Shown in pieces: positions 36,421 through 48,405 of a DNA stretch of 64,000 nucleotides. Made by a program: the position numbers and the translations under genes. How positions within the stretch are numbered: position 1 is the stretch's first letter; each line of letters opens with the position of its first letter. The notes beneath the pieces were generated by a model. That model had not been told where the DNA came from, made no database searches, and saw nothing but the letters and a program-made list of their open reading frames with translations. The DNA is from Parietaria judaica (lineage: Eukaryota > Streptophyta > Magnoliopsida > Rosales > Urticaceae), in assembly GCA_954871525.1 (NCBI GenBank), contig OX940861.1, positions 9,284,842-9,348,841 on the forward strand, written 5' to 3'.

Positions 36421-36717
36421 TCCACACATTGGCATTTAATGTAATGCAAATATCACAACTTTCCGAGACGCGAGGGAACTACATTCGGCCGGAAACACAG
36501 CCGATTTGCCTAGAACAAACATAGATGTAAGTTTTGGCAAGATGGACCGAAAGATTCGAAAGGAGAAAAGGTTTTTTCCCGCTTCAAATTATTTGGTACC
36601 AAGAAATTCTCAACTCAAAATGACAGGATTCCACACGTGCAGTATCCATTTGTGTTTCACTAAAGCTGGCATTCTCAATTCAAAACGACATGAATTCAGA
36701 TTGATTGAGCCTGATGC

Positions 36718-39700
36718 TTACAAATTCACCGGCGGAGTTCCCTGAATTTTGAAGATAGCTATGAAAAAACCGAAAGATACATCTATTAACAATAATTATT
36801 CCGTTGGCAGTGGCAATGAACTCACCTTGAACAAGAGATCGTTGGCTATGTGTTCCCACGGTAATGAAATGGACATTAAGCAGCACTTTAGAGGCACCAT
36901 TTCCTCGTCCAAGTTTGAGGTGGAAGAAGCAGCGGCATAGGCTTGCTTTGCAGCCACAGTTGCAATGGCTGCCGCTTTCCGAACGATAGAGCCAATTCCG
37001 AAACCCCGTTTTGACGCTACGGGTGAAAAGGGACCCGGGTCCTGATGGCTTTGATCTAACACCAGTTTTTTTAATTTATAAAAAGGGAAAAATATTTTTA
37101 CTTGTGTGAGTTTGAAAACTAAAAATAAAATTATATATATTTTTTATATTTTCATTGAACGCCACATCAGTTAGAGCCTTGCAGCGCCGCCAAGGAGTCG
37201 GCGTTGCTCGGGTCGTTTATTAAACACAAAAAAATGTTTTCTTTTCACATTTTTTTTTGTGCTAAATCTCAGTTTTTCTATATTCAAACCAAAGCCGAAA
37301 AGACAAAATTCATCTCAAACTGGAGTAAAACATTTTTACAGAAAAAAAAAAAAAAAACTGAAGACATTCTGAAGACTAATTGGAAATACAAAGTGCATAT
37401 GAAAAAATATAGTTGAAAAAGGAGTTTGCCGAATATTTACCTGCAACACCGGAAACAGCTACTTCAACTTCACCGCGACCGCCAGGTCCTTTCATGTAAA
37501 GTCTGTCTGTTTTTCCTGGGGAATTACCGAGTGATAGGAGGCTTCCAAATTGAGACTTGCCAGCTTTTTCATGCAGAGAGAATTGAACTAGTTAAGAAGT
37601 TTGCAAGCATATACAATCAACTAAAGAACAAGTAAAATATGTAAAGCAAATTTCCTAATAAAATACATTAACAAAGTTTTTTCTTCTAAAATTTTCATTA
37701 AGACGGAAATAACGGAAACAAACAGACCCACACTATCAATATCACAAAAGATTTAATTCATCGTGAAAGAATAAACTATTGTTGTAATAAAGCTGCGGAG
37801 TTGGGGATTCCAACAGCTCATTGCAAGGTCGGGGTGAAACTGGGTAGGGTACCCGTTTTTTTTTAGGTACCCGGTACCCGGATCCGGAAACCGGGTATCC
37901 AAAAATTGATACCGGATCCGGTACCCGAAAAAACGGGTACCCAAAATCCGGGTATCTAGTTTTTGATACACGGATTTACTACCCGGTACCCGGTTTTGGA
38001 AACTACCCGGATTTACTACCCGTCTTTTTTTTTTTAAGTATATCGTCTCAAAAATAAAAACATACATTCATTGTCTTAAAATTAAAATGCATAAAAAAAT
38101 AACATAGTCTCGCACATCAAGCATAAGACATGAGTATTAAGCGCAAAAGAAAGTTAAGGGACATCTGAAGGTTAATATACCATCATACGCATCTCGAACC
38201 ATTTGATAACTGACAAATCCCGAGAAGAGAGTAAGCTGCAAGGAATAAATGAAATATATAACAAATTAAGTATATGTTCCACTAAAAATGTGAGATCCAT
38301 ATATTTCATCTCCGTGATAAACAAAATTCATAAAATGTAGCAACTGCTCGCTAATGACATCACATTCCGAGAACAATGAACAAGTTACACTTAGATACCT
38401 AAAATTGTAGTCCTGTGTCTAGATTTTTCTCAGTAGCAACAAGTTTTTGACCTAATAAATAAAACACCACCATAAATAATCGGCATAAACGAATGAAATA
38501 GGATATAAATACAAACCTTGTTCTTATCACTAGTACTGAAAACCTGCTTCTCTTTGTCTATTTCACTTGTAGGAAATGCTGCCCCAGAATGTGCATTGAG
38601 AAGTACACAATAACAATGGTCAGATTCTGTCAGTACCTGCAAAAGAATAAGAAAACAAATTCAATCTATGGAGGTTCTTGACAACAGATGATAAAAGAAA
38701 TAAACAAAAAAAAAAAATCTCCATATAGAAGAAAAAAAAAATACATTAAAGTATAGTTCATCATATTTGGCAGAATTATTCTAAAAAAAGAAATACAATA
38801 CTCTAATTAGTAATTACAGTACCACAGCATCAAAAGTGGAGTCAAAGTCATCAACCGCAAAGCAAATTTCCGGATATGCTGGTTTTGTCTCCACTTCCTG
38901 GATAATGTTGGATCCGGGATCAGAAGGAAGTGGACGAAGCGGTATGAGGTTATAATTTACTAACATTTAACTTTGCATAATTCACCTTCCTTGAATCCAA
39001 ATGAAAATTGACCCTGCTTGGAGATGCATAAACAGTCTTTACAACCTGCAATTACATCCTTAGAAAATTATATTTGCCTCTATATTAGTATTTAAGAGTT
39101 CAAGTTCCCGTATACTTATTTAGAGATCATCAGGATTTGGTTGTAAAATTCTGACATCTAGTTCAACAAAGCATATCCCATTATTAAGAAGCTATTGTAA
39201 ATCAAGAAAAGCATTAAAAATGATGTAATTTTTTGCACTGATCTCTAGATTTTATCACTCCTTTTGAATTAAAAGCTAAGTCAGTAAATGAATCAAAAAT
39301 TAACTATTGTGAAGTACGTCAAACCAAATTAAAAAAACTTACCTTATATACAGGAGAAAGTGGTGTATCTCTTGCGGCTTGATGATTTCGAAGTTCCTGA
39401 TGGCTGAAACGATCACGTATATCGATTTGTACCATGAAAGAACTCACAAGGAACGAAATATTTAAGTTCGAAAAACAAGTTTCTATTTACAACCAAAATG
39501 AAGCTACAATGTGGAATAATAGTATTATGCCAATTCAGTGAAGGATTCAAGTTAAGGAGAAAAAGAGAAATGTGGAAAACAGGAAAGCACTGCAATAAGA
39601 ATATAGACAAGGTTTTTGTTGAACACAAGATATGACTACAGAGTGCTAACCATCGGATAAACCGACCTGCAAATAGCCACTGTGACAGTAAACGAAGTAT

Positions 39701-40325
39701 GAGCGATCAGGTTTAAGTAAAACGAGCGCCTCCAATCCACTTCTGCCGAACTTTCGCCCACGATATCATTCAACTGATGAGGCAAAACAAGTCAACATCG
39801 AAATCTTCGAGCAGCAACTAACACCAAATACTAATTTCCAAACCGGATTCTAGTTGCATCGAAAAGATTCTTACATTTGGTGCCCACCTACGCACGAAAT
39901 AAGGAGGAAGACCTTCCTTATTACCCTGTGAACTCTGTCGAAGAGAGTTCAATAGATCAGAACTGAGACACACTGAGAATTCAAGAAACTTAGTCAGAGA
40001 AGGAAACAGGAGAGAAAGCATACCAGCTTCCTCACGAAGAACACGAGATCGTCGTCTTCCTTCTGCCTCGATTCCTTGCTCCGGAAAAAATACATTTCCA
40101 GCACGTCGTGCCAGAATCGCTGATCCATTTCGACATCCGAACTCTCCTGCTCGTCAACCACAGTCCTCCCCAGAAACTTCGAGTTCTTCTTCACAATATC
40201 AAGCAGCTCCGACCTGATTGTAGAAATTTAAGACTCGAAGCCGAATTCGAGACTCGCAATGCCAAAACCCTAATTCGGCCATGGAAACGTTACCTTGAAG
40301 GAGTTTCGCCGCCGTCACGGAGCAT
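36718..40325 (-). CDS. DUF2045 (KIAA0930-type) protein, 12 exons, 375 aa
   Basis: Coding exons on the minus strand: 40294-40325, 40024-40213, 39875-39925, 39667-39773, 39343-39403, 38986-39045, 38823-38897, 38517-38636, 38181-38235, 37441-37563, 36826-37055, 36718-36741; together 1128 nt, in frame at every junction. Blocks match the animal KIAA0930 family as I remember it: RFWHDVLEMYF, a VDWRRSFYLNLI segment, VYASPSR, YPEICFAVDDFD, LYMKGPGGRGEVEVAVS and, near the end, LMSISLPWEHIANDLL. The molecular function of this family is unknown to me. The last exon encodes only GTPPVNL and a stop. The intron between 37563 and 38181 hosts a small hAT fragment. Start at 40325 is the first ATG and sits at the usual family N-terminus (MLRD). 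Confidence 0.85.
37833..38030. mobile_element. hAT MITE fragment in a DUF2045 intron
   Basis: Left part has GGGGTGAAACTGGGTA followed by dense GGGTACCCG / CGGGTACC motifs; no clean right terminus. It belongs to the same style of element as those at 35840 and 41197, with a different subterminal motif. Confidence 0.55.
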
Positions 40326-40691
40326 TGTCGGATACGCCACCGGTCGCGGCTCCTCGCCGCCTCGCCGTTCCTCTTTCACAGCCGTGATCGGAAATCGAAT
40401 CGAGGCCGAGAGCGAGCGACGCCCACGAGGGTTTGGAAGTGGGAGCTCAGACGAGCTCGAGGATGACCAAATGGCGCGAGTTTTCTGCGATCTGGCGCGA
40501 GTCTCAACTTCTTACGACAGTTTCCACATGAGAGAGAGAATCTGAAGCCACGTTCTGACTTTTCGATTTGTTTTGACTCATATAGCCTTTTCTATTATCA
40601 TACAGCTGTAACATAAACTAAGGGCAGTTTAGTAATTTGAGCAGTACACTTGAGCCGACTCATCCCTTGGTTCTCTCTCTTCAACTTTCCG

Positions 40692-40971
40692 TGTCGTTTC
40701 TCTCACCGAAAAATAAATCTTTGTCGTTTCGGTATTACTGTCGGACTCGGATACCATTTCTTTTACTAATTATACAGCTTAATGTCGTTTTATTGGTTCT
40801 TTCAATATTTTCTCTTACTAAACATAAGTCGTATCTTTCTTTATTTAAAAAAGAAAACTGTGCCGTTTGTAAAAACAATGTCGTCTTTTATTATGCTACT
40901 ATACCACAAATATTATCGTCGTTTCTCGTTAGCTAGTTCACGTCATTAATGTTTCAAATTTTCAATGTCGT
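40692..40971. promoter_or_regulatory. TGTCGTTT octamer cluster upstream of the DUF2045 gene
   Basis: Exact TGTCGTTT at 40692, 40722 and 40783, with near matches TGCCGTTT (40861), CGTCGTTT (about 40917) and TGTCGTTG (about 40963). It lies about 370-650 bp upstream of the start codon at 40325. Regulatory role inferred only from recurrence. Confidence 0.4.
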
Positions 40972-41196
40972 TGCTTTTGGCCATTATGAATAATCGGGAC
41001 CCACGCGGGTAATTAATGTATGCGCATATTAAATTGTTCTTATATGAAAAGTAAACGTTATTATTAATTGGAGTTTATGGTAAGGTCTAGTTATTATCGT
41101 TCATAATCCTACGTCAATGACATCTAACATGGCATATGCCATGGGACATTATGGAAAAGCTAAAAATCGACCCGTTATATATCATCCTTAAATATT

Positions 41197-41722
41197 AGGG
41201 GTGAAAATTTTGTAACTGTTTCCCGGTTTTGTCCCGGTTCCGGTACCGGTCCCGGACCGATTTTTCAAAAAATCCAGGAAATTTAGCTTAAAACCGAGAA
41301 CCGGTACTTCCCGGTTCCCGATTTTCGGAACCGGGAACCAGAAGGTTTTTGGTACCAGTTCCGATTCTACATGTAATTTATAAGTTTGTAGTATGTCGTT
41401 TTTAGTGTAATATATATTTTTATTGTCATTTTTTATACTACGTGTAATTTTTAATTACTAATTTTTCAAAAACTACATGTCATTTTTAAGTCAAACCCTT
41501 TTAGAACCGGGAAATTTAGAATCGGAACCGGGAAATTTTAGAAATGGAACCGTAACCGGAATCGGAACCGGGAAATTTGAATCGAAACCGGAACCGGAAC
41601 CGGGAATATTTTTAATCGAGAATCGTTACCAGAACCGGAACCGTGACCAAAAAAAAATCCCGATTTTTCTAAACAGGGACGAAAAAAAGCTAATTTCTCG
41701 GTTCCCGGTTCCGGTTGCAGCC

Positions 41723-41724
<2 letters not shown>
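41197..41724. mobile_element. Non-autonomous hAT element with CCGGTTCC subterminal motifs
   Basis: Ends AGGGGTGAAAAT and GGTTGCAGCCCT (reverse complement AGGGCTGCAACC); the interior ends are rich in CCGGTTCC/GGAACCGG. The flanking 8-mers agree only partly (5 of 8), so the boundaries come from the termini rather than the TSD. A TA run starts right after it. Confidence 0.65.

Positions 41725-41779
<55 letters not shown>
41725..41779. repeat. (TA)n microsatellite
   Basis: Long uninterrupted TA run immediately right of the hAT element. Confidence 0.9.
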
Positions 41780-41782
<3 letters not shown>

Positions 41783-42720
41783 CGTGTTTAGGTAGAACTT
41801 AGAAGTGACAACAGTGGCATAAATACTTATAAATTGGTAAGAGCGACGTAATGCGAAAAATTAATTCTGTTGCGGAAAGAATATAGTTATTGTTTTCCGT
41901 CCAACGTCTCTCTTAAAACACTAGAACCACCGGCCACCGTGGATGTGCCAGTGGTGGTGGCGGGTCAATCTCTAATCAAAAATAGGAAAAAAAAATACAC
42001 AAATAAAATTGATGATGAAAAAAACAGTGAAACTTTTGCAGATAGAGAAACAAAATGATGAGGGGAACAGAATTGACAGCATTAACGCTCAAAAATGGCC
42101 AAAAATAAAGCTTCTTTAAATATCTAAATTCTAAAGTATCTTTGGCCATGCCTCTTTTGCTTTTTTGCTCCCCTAAAATGTATAACCCTATAAAGTATAA
42201 ACTATATATATATATATTTCTTTAGAATTCCATGAATTGTTTGTGTTACATAAGAAATCCATTAATATTTATTTCGTTCTAATACTATAGAAAGAACATC
42301 AACTGTTAGCTAGTGATGAAAAGATAATTTAATTTGCAGCCCAAACGCAAACTATATAGTATAACGGTCTAGAGTTAAAAAAAAAAAAAAAAAAAAAAAA
42401 CCTATATCTCTAAATTGAAAACACAATGAGATCCAGGAATATTTTCCACTGATTTCAATTATTTTGTTTACATATTCATAAGCACAATAGTCATAAATAT
42501 ATATTAAGTAAAAATTCGAGTAACTTTCCTTTCATCGATCGATCATTTTAATCTTTTCTCTCCAAAAATAATAATACCATTTACTTCACATTTAACAAAA
42601 CGCCAAGAACAACTAGTTTTACCTGGCGTCAAGAGCGATAATTCAAAAGAAAAAAATAGAAAATATCATCGAATATTACTCGACTGTAATTTCCCTTTTC
42701 TTCCTCCATATATTATCTGA
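41780..42720. other. Intergenic, downstream of the small gene
   Basis: AT-rich with an A run of about 24 at 42376-42400. The 3' UTR of the minus-strand gene at 42721 should be at the right end. No other gene seen. Confidence 0.4.
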
Positions 42721-43050
42721 CTAGCGATCCTCGTCACCGATTAGCGCCGATCCGCTGCCGGCTCTCTTCCCCTTGCAGCCTCTCCTGCGGCTTCCTCCGC
42801 CGCGGTTGGCATCGTTGAGGATGAGAGGGGCGTCGTCGGCGTCGTCCACAGTGGCGATGCGGATACACGAGCACCGCTCCAGCGACGCAAAGAAAGCGGC
42901 CGTGAAGCTGTTGACGAGCCACATGCCCACGTTGTCGAGACGGCCGCACCCGGCCTGCAGACCGGACCGGGCCTTGGGCCGGATCGGGTTGGACCGGACG
43001 CCGAACACGGGGGTGCAGCTAGCTGAAGTGCTTGAGGTTGTGGCTGCCAT
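42721..43050 (-). CDS. Small plant protein of unknown function (109 aa)
   Basis: Single-exon GC-rich ORF in AT-rich surroundings. It starts [20 protein letters not shown] and has a central block [22 protein letters not shown] followed by an acidic stretch and a basic Arg/Gly/Lys-rich C-terminus. I believe the [11 protein letters not shown] block recurs in small uncharacterised plant proteins, but I cannot give a family name. No signal peptide; the central block is moderately hydrophobic. Coding is favoured by base composition and the Kozak-like GCCATGGC context at the start. Confidence 0.65.
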   Translation of the reverse strand: MAATTSSTSASCTPVFGVRSNPIRPKARSGLQAGCGRLDNVGMWLVNSFTAAFFASLERCSCIRIATVDDADDAPLILNDANRGGGSRRRGCKGKRAGSGSALIGDEDR

Positions 43051-44818
43051 GGGAAGTGAGGTGTTAATTACTGGAGTTTTTGGCCTTTGTTTTGCTTTCA
43101 GGCTTTATGAGGTATTGAAAGTTGAAACTAGGCGTGAAGAGAAATATGGCTTTCTTTAAGAAAGGCTTTAAACCTCGCTTGCTCTTCAATCTCGGTCGTT
43201 CTTTCCCATTTTGCCCCTTGTCATCATGAAAGTTTTGTGTGTGTATAATTATTTAATATATATATATATATATTTATCAAATTCATTAATATACGAATAG
43301 AATGATTGGAGTAACATACGTTAATGGCGTAATGCTACACTACAAAATATTTTATGTTTACGAATTAGTCAATCTTATTGAATCAACTTTAAATTTATGT
43401 AATAATGTTTTGAAGGGAAAAAAAACAATATAATAGTAATATTTTACTGATGAAAAATTAAATTTACATCTTTATGCACGATGCACACAATTTGCACCGA
43501 TTAAAATGATATATCATGTAATAAATTAAGTAGAGAAGGACAATATTATAAGAGAGTATTTGAGTTCGAAAGTAAGTACGTACACTTCATACAGATCATT
43601 ATAACATTGTAACGTGATGTATCAATTGAAACTCGGAAATAAGAATACTAATAGCTATATAATATTAATAATTTAACAGATTTTATTTTAATGGAGTAAA
43701 TAATTAGTCTCCTTGATAAAACGACGGGCTATTGAAAACTGGTGTCGTTTTCGATATGACAATACAGGGACCATTTGAATAATATAAGCCAATCATATTC
43801 ATATCACAATCTAAGCATATTTAATAAATACAATAATACAATATATATATATATGAGAATGAGAGGTTGTTGCGGGTAAAATTGTCATGACACTGCAGCT
43901 AATATTGCGAATAAATAAATGGTGAGATAAAAAAGAGTAGGAAAAGTAACCGTAAAATAATAATGGGTAATAATGAAAGGTTAGAGGAAAATAGTGAGTA
44001 AATATTATAATAAACTAAACAGTATAAACTATAAAAGATTAGAGACAATGATTAAACACAGAGAGGTGGAAGTGGGCCTCATTATCATAATTCATAGCAT
44101 AGGCGTGTAATTAGATTAACCAAGCCAAGAAAATAAATATATAAACCAAAAGCAAATCGATCGTTTTATTTTATTTTAGCCCATAAAATCAGAGTTAATA
44201 TAAAGTGGCATAAAAAAAAAAAAAAACAGATGTATAGGTTGTATTGCATTTGCATATATATTATTTATATTAATAATACCTACAAATCTACGATATTCGA
44301 TACTTATAATTATAATATATTCATGAACGATATGAAAAACTAATATAATTTTTACACATAAATGGTATGAAAAATTATTTACAAAAATGAAAAAAGACAA
44401 TATATAAATTACGGTACACCAAACGTGCATGGTATTGGTGAATGGTGAGTGATGTAAATTGATGCATTATGCATGGTTTTGTTGCAGGTCTAATACATAC
44501 AAATTAGCACATTTTAATTTTCTATACGTAAAGTTTTAAACATTTACTTGCTACGTATACAAATTTCTCAATAAAAAAATTCGAAATATGTCTTTGTTTT
44601 TTGTTTTTTGTATTTTTATTTATTTATTCCTGTCCACAAACCGCATGCAGAAGAGATGATTGTTTTTCAATTGGTAGGGTATATCAATGATGTTTTGCTA
44701 ATATAATTAGGCTCGAATCCTGACCCACCCTACGTATGTGAGTGACCAATTAAATTATACATAAATGTTTGCAATATAATTCTATATACATTCATTTCAG
44801 CCATTTGAGGATTACTTA
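43051..44818. other. Intergenic with promoter of the small gene
   Basis: AT-rich. TGTCGTTT occurs at 43743 and AAACGACG nearby (about 43718). A tRNA-like stretch at about 44665-44735 (TTGGTAGGGTA, then GGCTCGAATCC) looks like a SINE-type A/B box pair. No gene recognised. Confidence 0.4.
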
Positions 44819-45561
44819 TTGTAAATAGAGAAATTGCTCCAAATAGCCAAACGGAAATATAGGTTTAGCAAAATAGCTAAAGTTTAGTTAATTTTGTAAA
44901 CTAGCCAATTAACATGAGGTGGCATATTAATAACAATTTTTATTCCTGAAATACCCTTTAATTAATCAATTTATATTAATATTTTCGTAATTAATTTAAA
45001 TGGTAATTAATCTTATCAGCACAAATCATGCTAACTGATTATTTTCAAATTTAATTAAAAAAAAGAAAAAAATATTGTAATCATCCACGTTTAATGAGGT
45101 GAGACGAAATCTTGGTCTGTAACTTCTTTGCTATTAATTAGGATAGTATTTTTTATTTTTAATATTTAAATAATTGCCAAAATACGTTCAGAGTGGCTAT
45201 TTTCAAAATTGAACGTGAAAAATTATAGAGATAGAACGTTGGCTTTTTTGCAAGTATAAACAAGTATAAACGAGCTCCAACGTAAATTAATATTCATTTC
45301 AGACCATGTACATCAATATTACCGTGTTCAATCATCCAAAACACTGTTTAAGAATGAACAATAAACACTAATCTAAGAATCCATATTACTGTTTAAAATT
45401 GATTAATAAAATATTCAATTGGTCCGAAAATAACAAAGACAAATATAAGGTTCAAAATTAAAAAACAGTCAAAATATATGGCCAAACTGTCTTGCCATAT
45501 AAACTACATACTAAAGATTATTAAATAAAGTCGACTACATATTAAAATTACGAAATGAAGT

Positions 45562-45862
45562 TCAAATCCCGAGATCGAAAGATGGTTGACTTGCACCCAC
45601 AACTCCGTCGCCGTCGCTTCCATCTTTTTTCTGTTTTTTCCCTTGAGTGTACGGAGGCCTCATGGATGGTCCGGGTCTAACAGTCCTTTTTTCTCGGAAG
45701 ATATTGACTTCCGGTTGTGTCGGTGCTTTCTCCTTCTTCACTTTGTTTCGTTTATACGTCATTGGTAACACCTTCGATTTCGGCACCACTTCTTTTTGTT
45801 GCGTTTTGTTCACTTTGCTCTGTTGATTTCTGTTTCTTGACGCTTGAACGTGTACGCTTCAT
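45562..45862 (-). other. Possible short gene inside the MULE, Lys-rich
   Basis: Two overlapping minus-strand frames: one from ATG 45862 opens MKRTRSSVKKQK and soon stops near 45766; the other (45562-45813) encodes a basic protein with KRNKVKKEK and ends SQPSFDLGI. They could be one gene with a frameshift, or captured host sequence. No family recognised. Confidence 0.3.
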
Positions 45863-46179
45863 CTTGTTGATTCCTGTGATGTTTTTCAAAAGATATTAAC
45901 AAAAATAATCTGAAATTAAAGCGAGACTGATTGTAACATATTAATCAAAACACGACAACTAACGATGAACAACAGAAATTAAAGGAGAATTTCAGCAAGG
46001 AAAAACATAAATTAACACAATCAAAGAACTCGATTAAAGAAAAAACAGAGACACACATTAAATATCGTTGTACAGTCAACATACACTTACAAAAAAAATG
46101 ATTTTTCAAATATATCGATTCTAATTAACAAAAAAAAAAAACTAGCCTAAACGTGTATCTAACCACCTAAACAAAAAAA

Positions 46180-46770
46180 ACCTTGTATACACATGCAATC
46201 GATTTTCGAATCAACATAAAAATCCTAAATTAACCGAAGAAACCATAACCTAAACCGTGTATTTAACCAATCTAAACCGGAAAAACCGTGTATACACATG
46301 CAATCCATTCTCGAATCAATTCAAAAATCCCAAAAATTAACCGAAAAAAACCCTAAATCAAATCGTGTATTTAAACAACCTAAACCGAAAAAACCGTGTA
46401 TACACATGCAATAGATTCTCGAATCAACCCATAAATCCAAAATTAACTATAAAAAAAAATCATAATACCGTGTACACACATGCAATCGAGTATCGGAGGA
46501 ACCCAAAAATCCAAAATTAACCGGAAAAAACCAAACATAAAATCGTGTATACACATGCAATCGATTCTCGAATCAACCCAAAAATCCCAAATTAATTGAA
46601 AAAACCCTAACCCAACCCGTGTATTTAACCAACCTAAACCGAAAAAACCGTGTATAAACATGCAATCTAGTATCGGAGGAACCCAACAATCCAAAATTAA
46701 CCGAAAAAAACCAAACATGTTCCGTGTATTTAACCAACCAAAACAAAACTCGTGTGCTGAAAAATTGAAT
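46180..46770. repeat. Minisatellite, about 105-bp unit, partly truncated units
   Basis: About six copies marked by CCGTGTATACACATGCAATC, then a TCGAATCAACCC or TATCGGAGGAACCC variant, then AAATTAACCGAAAAAACC; some units also carry CGTGTATTTAACCAACC. Copies start near 46183, 46287, 46395, 46466, 46541 and 46646. Confidence 0.85.
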
Positions 46771-46779
46771 TAACATACC

Positions 46780-46930
46780 CGTTAATGGTCTGTGATGCCT
46801 CGCCGTTAATGGTCGGTGATTGCGACGCCGTTAATGGTCGGTGATGTCTCGCCGTTAATGGTCGGTGGTTGCGACGCCGTTAATGGTCGGTGATGCCTCG
46901 CCGTTAATGGTCGGTGATTGCGACGCCGAC
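46780..46930. repeat. Minisatellite, 48-bp unit of two similar halves
   Basis: CGCCGTTAATGGTCGGTGAT recurs about every 24 bp, with alternating linkers GCCTCG and TGCGA, so the full period is about 48 bp. About three full periods. Confidence 0.9.
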
Positions 46931-47344
46931 GGTGGAAGCTTGAAGATGATCGATGAAGCTCGAAGAGACTGAGGTTTTGAGGAGAGAGAAGTGGTTCAAA
47001 ACGTGGTCAATATATTTTATTTAAAAATTGAATTCAAGCTAAAAAAAAAAGGGTTCAACGAGGAAAGTGGGTGAAATTGGTTGTTACTACGAATTAATAC
47101 CAATTTCAATTAATGATCTGATTTTCCTTTAATGTAATTAATGTTGACCGAATCAATTATACATAAAATACGTTTTGATTTTTTATTTATTTTTTAATAC
47201 GTTTTGAATTATTAAGGGTAACAATGTAATTAGAATTTCATTTTAATGGTTAATTGGCTAGTTTACAAAATTAACTAAAGTTTGACTATTTTGCTAAACT
47301 TATGTTTCAATTTGGCTATTACCCTAAAGAACCCTTATAAATAT

Positions 47345-48069
47345 TTGTGTTTTAATTTCTTAAAAATGAGAATTAAAATAAATAAAATGGACAGTCTAGA
47401 TGACACGAAGTTTTTCACATCTCATGATGAAAAACTAGTATCATCTTTATTTTATTTTTCCTAAATTTTTGTTTGACATTCACGTCTTACCATTCCTAAA
47501 TCACGCCATATTCAACCACTACTTACTTTGAATTTGAAGTATATGCATTAAGTAATTTTGAACCGTCTAGTACGATTTACGGACAAAGTATCTATTTTCT
47601 GAGGAAATATTCCGCCAAATTCATTAATGGTGGATATTTTAAAAATGTCAGAATAAGACTCTTTTATATTTTATTATTTTAAAATATTATTATTATTATT
47701 AAGAGTTTCTAAACCGTTGGATGAAGATCTAACTTTTTCTAATTAATATCTCATAATTAAAACACGGACCCGAGTGGGCCCGTTAACATTTATTGTGGTC
47801 GGGTCAGACCCGAAAAGCCCGTTGTGCCAAATCCCGATTCGGGCATTTCCAACAATTAACTCCGAAATCGGCGTCCAAAGTCAGTATTAGAACCTCCGAA
47901 TTTGGTGTTAGCAAGCCCGAATTCGGTATTAGCAATCTTCTATGTCAAAGTTTGACTTCAGAGCTCCTAACACCGACCTAGAGGGTGCTAACACCGACCT
48001 TTCGTGGCTAAACATCGACCTCGGAGATTGTAAACATCGAATTCGGAGATACTAACTTCGAGTAGATTT
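47345..48069. other. Intergenic with short diverged repeats
   Basis: From about 47830 short phrases such as CTAACACCGACCT and TCGGAGAT recur irregularly, suggesting an old repeat. No gene. Confidence 0.4.
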
Positions 48070-48405
48070 GCTCATCTTTCGTATTTTTGGCATAAATCAC
48101 TCATTTTGTGTCCAAATTTTGCAAATGGCCTACTATTGGAAATATAGAAGATAGATTTACAACTTTGTGGTTTTAAGTTTTATCATAAAATATATTAAAA
48201 TTTGTCCGAAACAAATATTTTGCATTACACTAATGTCCAATTTTATATTTTGGTTGACATTTCGTATTTTTATTGAACTATTTTTATAAAACGTAGAACA
48301 CCACAGTTGTAGATCTATCTTTTAGTTTTCCAACTGTAGGTTATTTGTTACATTTGAAAAAAAAAACTGAGTGAGTTATGCCAAAAATACGAAAGATATA
48401 CATAT
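48070..48405. repeat. Fold-back (hairpin) repeat with arms of about 150 bp
   Basis: CATCTTTCGTATTTTTGGCAT near 48074 pairs with ATGCCAAAAATACGAAAGAT near 48379; complementarity continues inward through GATAGATTTACAAC on the left against GTTGTAGATCTATC on the right. Arms are diverged, loop short. It may be a MITE or part of a larger element. Confidence 0.7.

Larger units (their letters stand above)
44828..47334. mobile_element. Non-autonomous MULE (2.5 kb) with two minisatellites
   Basis: Long inverted terminal regions: left has TTTAGCAAAATAGCTAAAG and TTTTGTAAACTAGCCAATTA, and the reverse complement of the right end has TTTAGCAAAATAGTCAAAC and the same TTTTGTAAACTAGCCAATTA. Flanking 9-mers TTGTAAATA (44819-44827) and TTATAAATA (47335-47343) match at 8 of 9. 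It contains a short Lys-rich ORF and two tandem repeat arrays but no transposase. Confidence 0.8.

Noticed and set aside
42773..43159. Plus-strand 128-aa frame
   Set aside because: Antisense to the small GC-rich gene; the minus strand has the better start context and composition.
46443..46776. Minus-strand open frames with repeated hydrophobic motifs
   Set aside because: They come from the minisatellite reading through in phase; low complexity and no start or family support.
47793..47981. Short plus-strand ORF of 62 codons
   Set aside because: Falls in a diverged repeat region and has no recognised domain.
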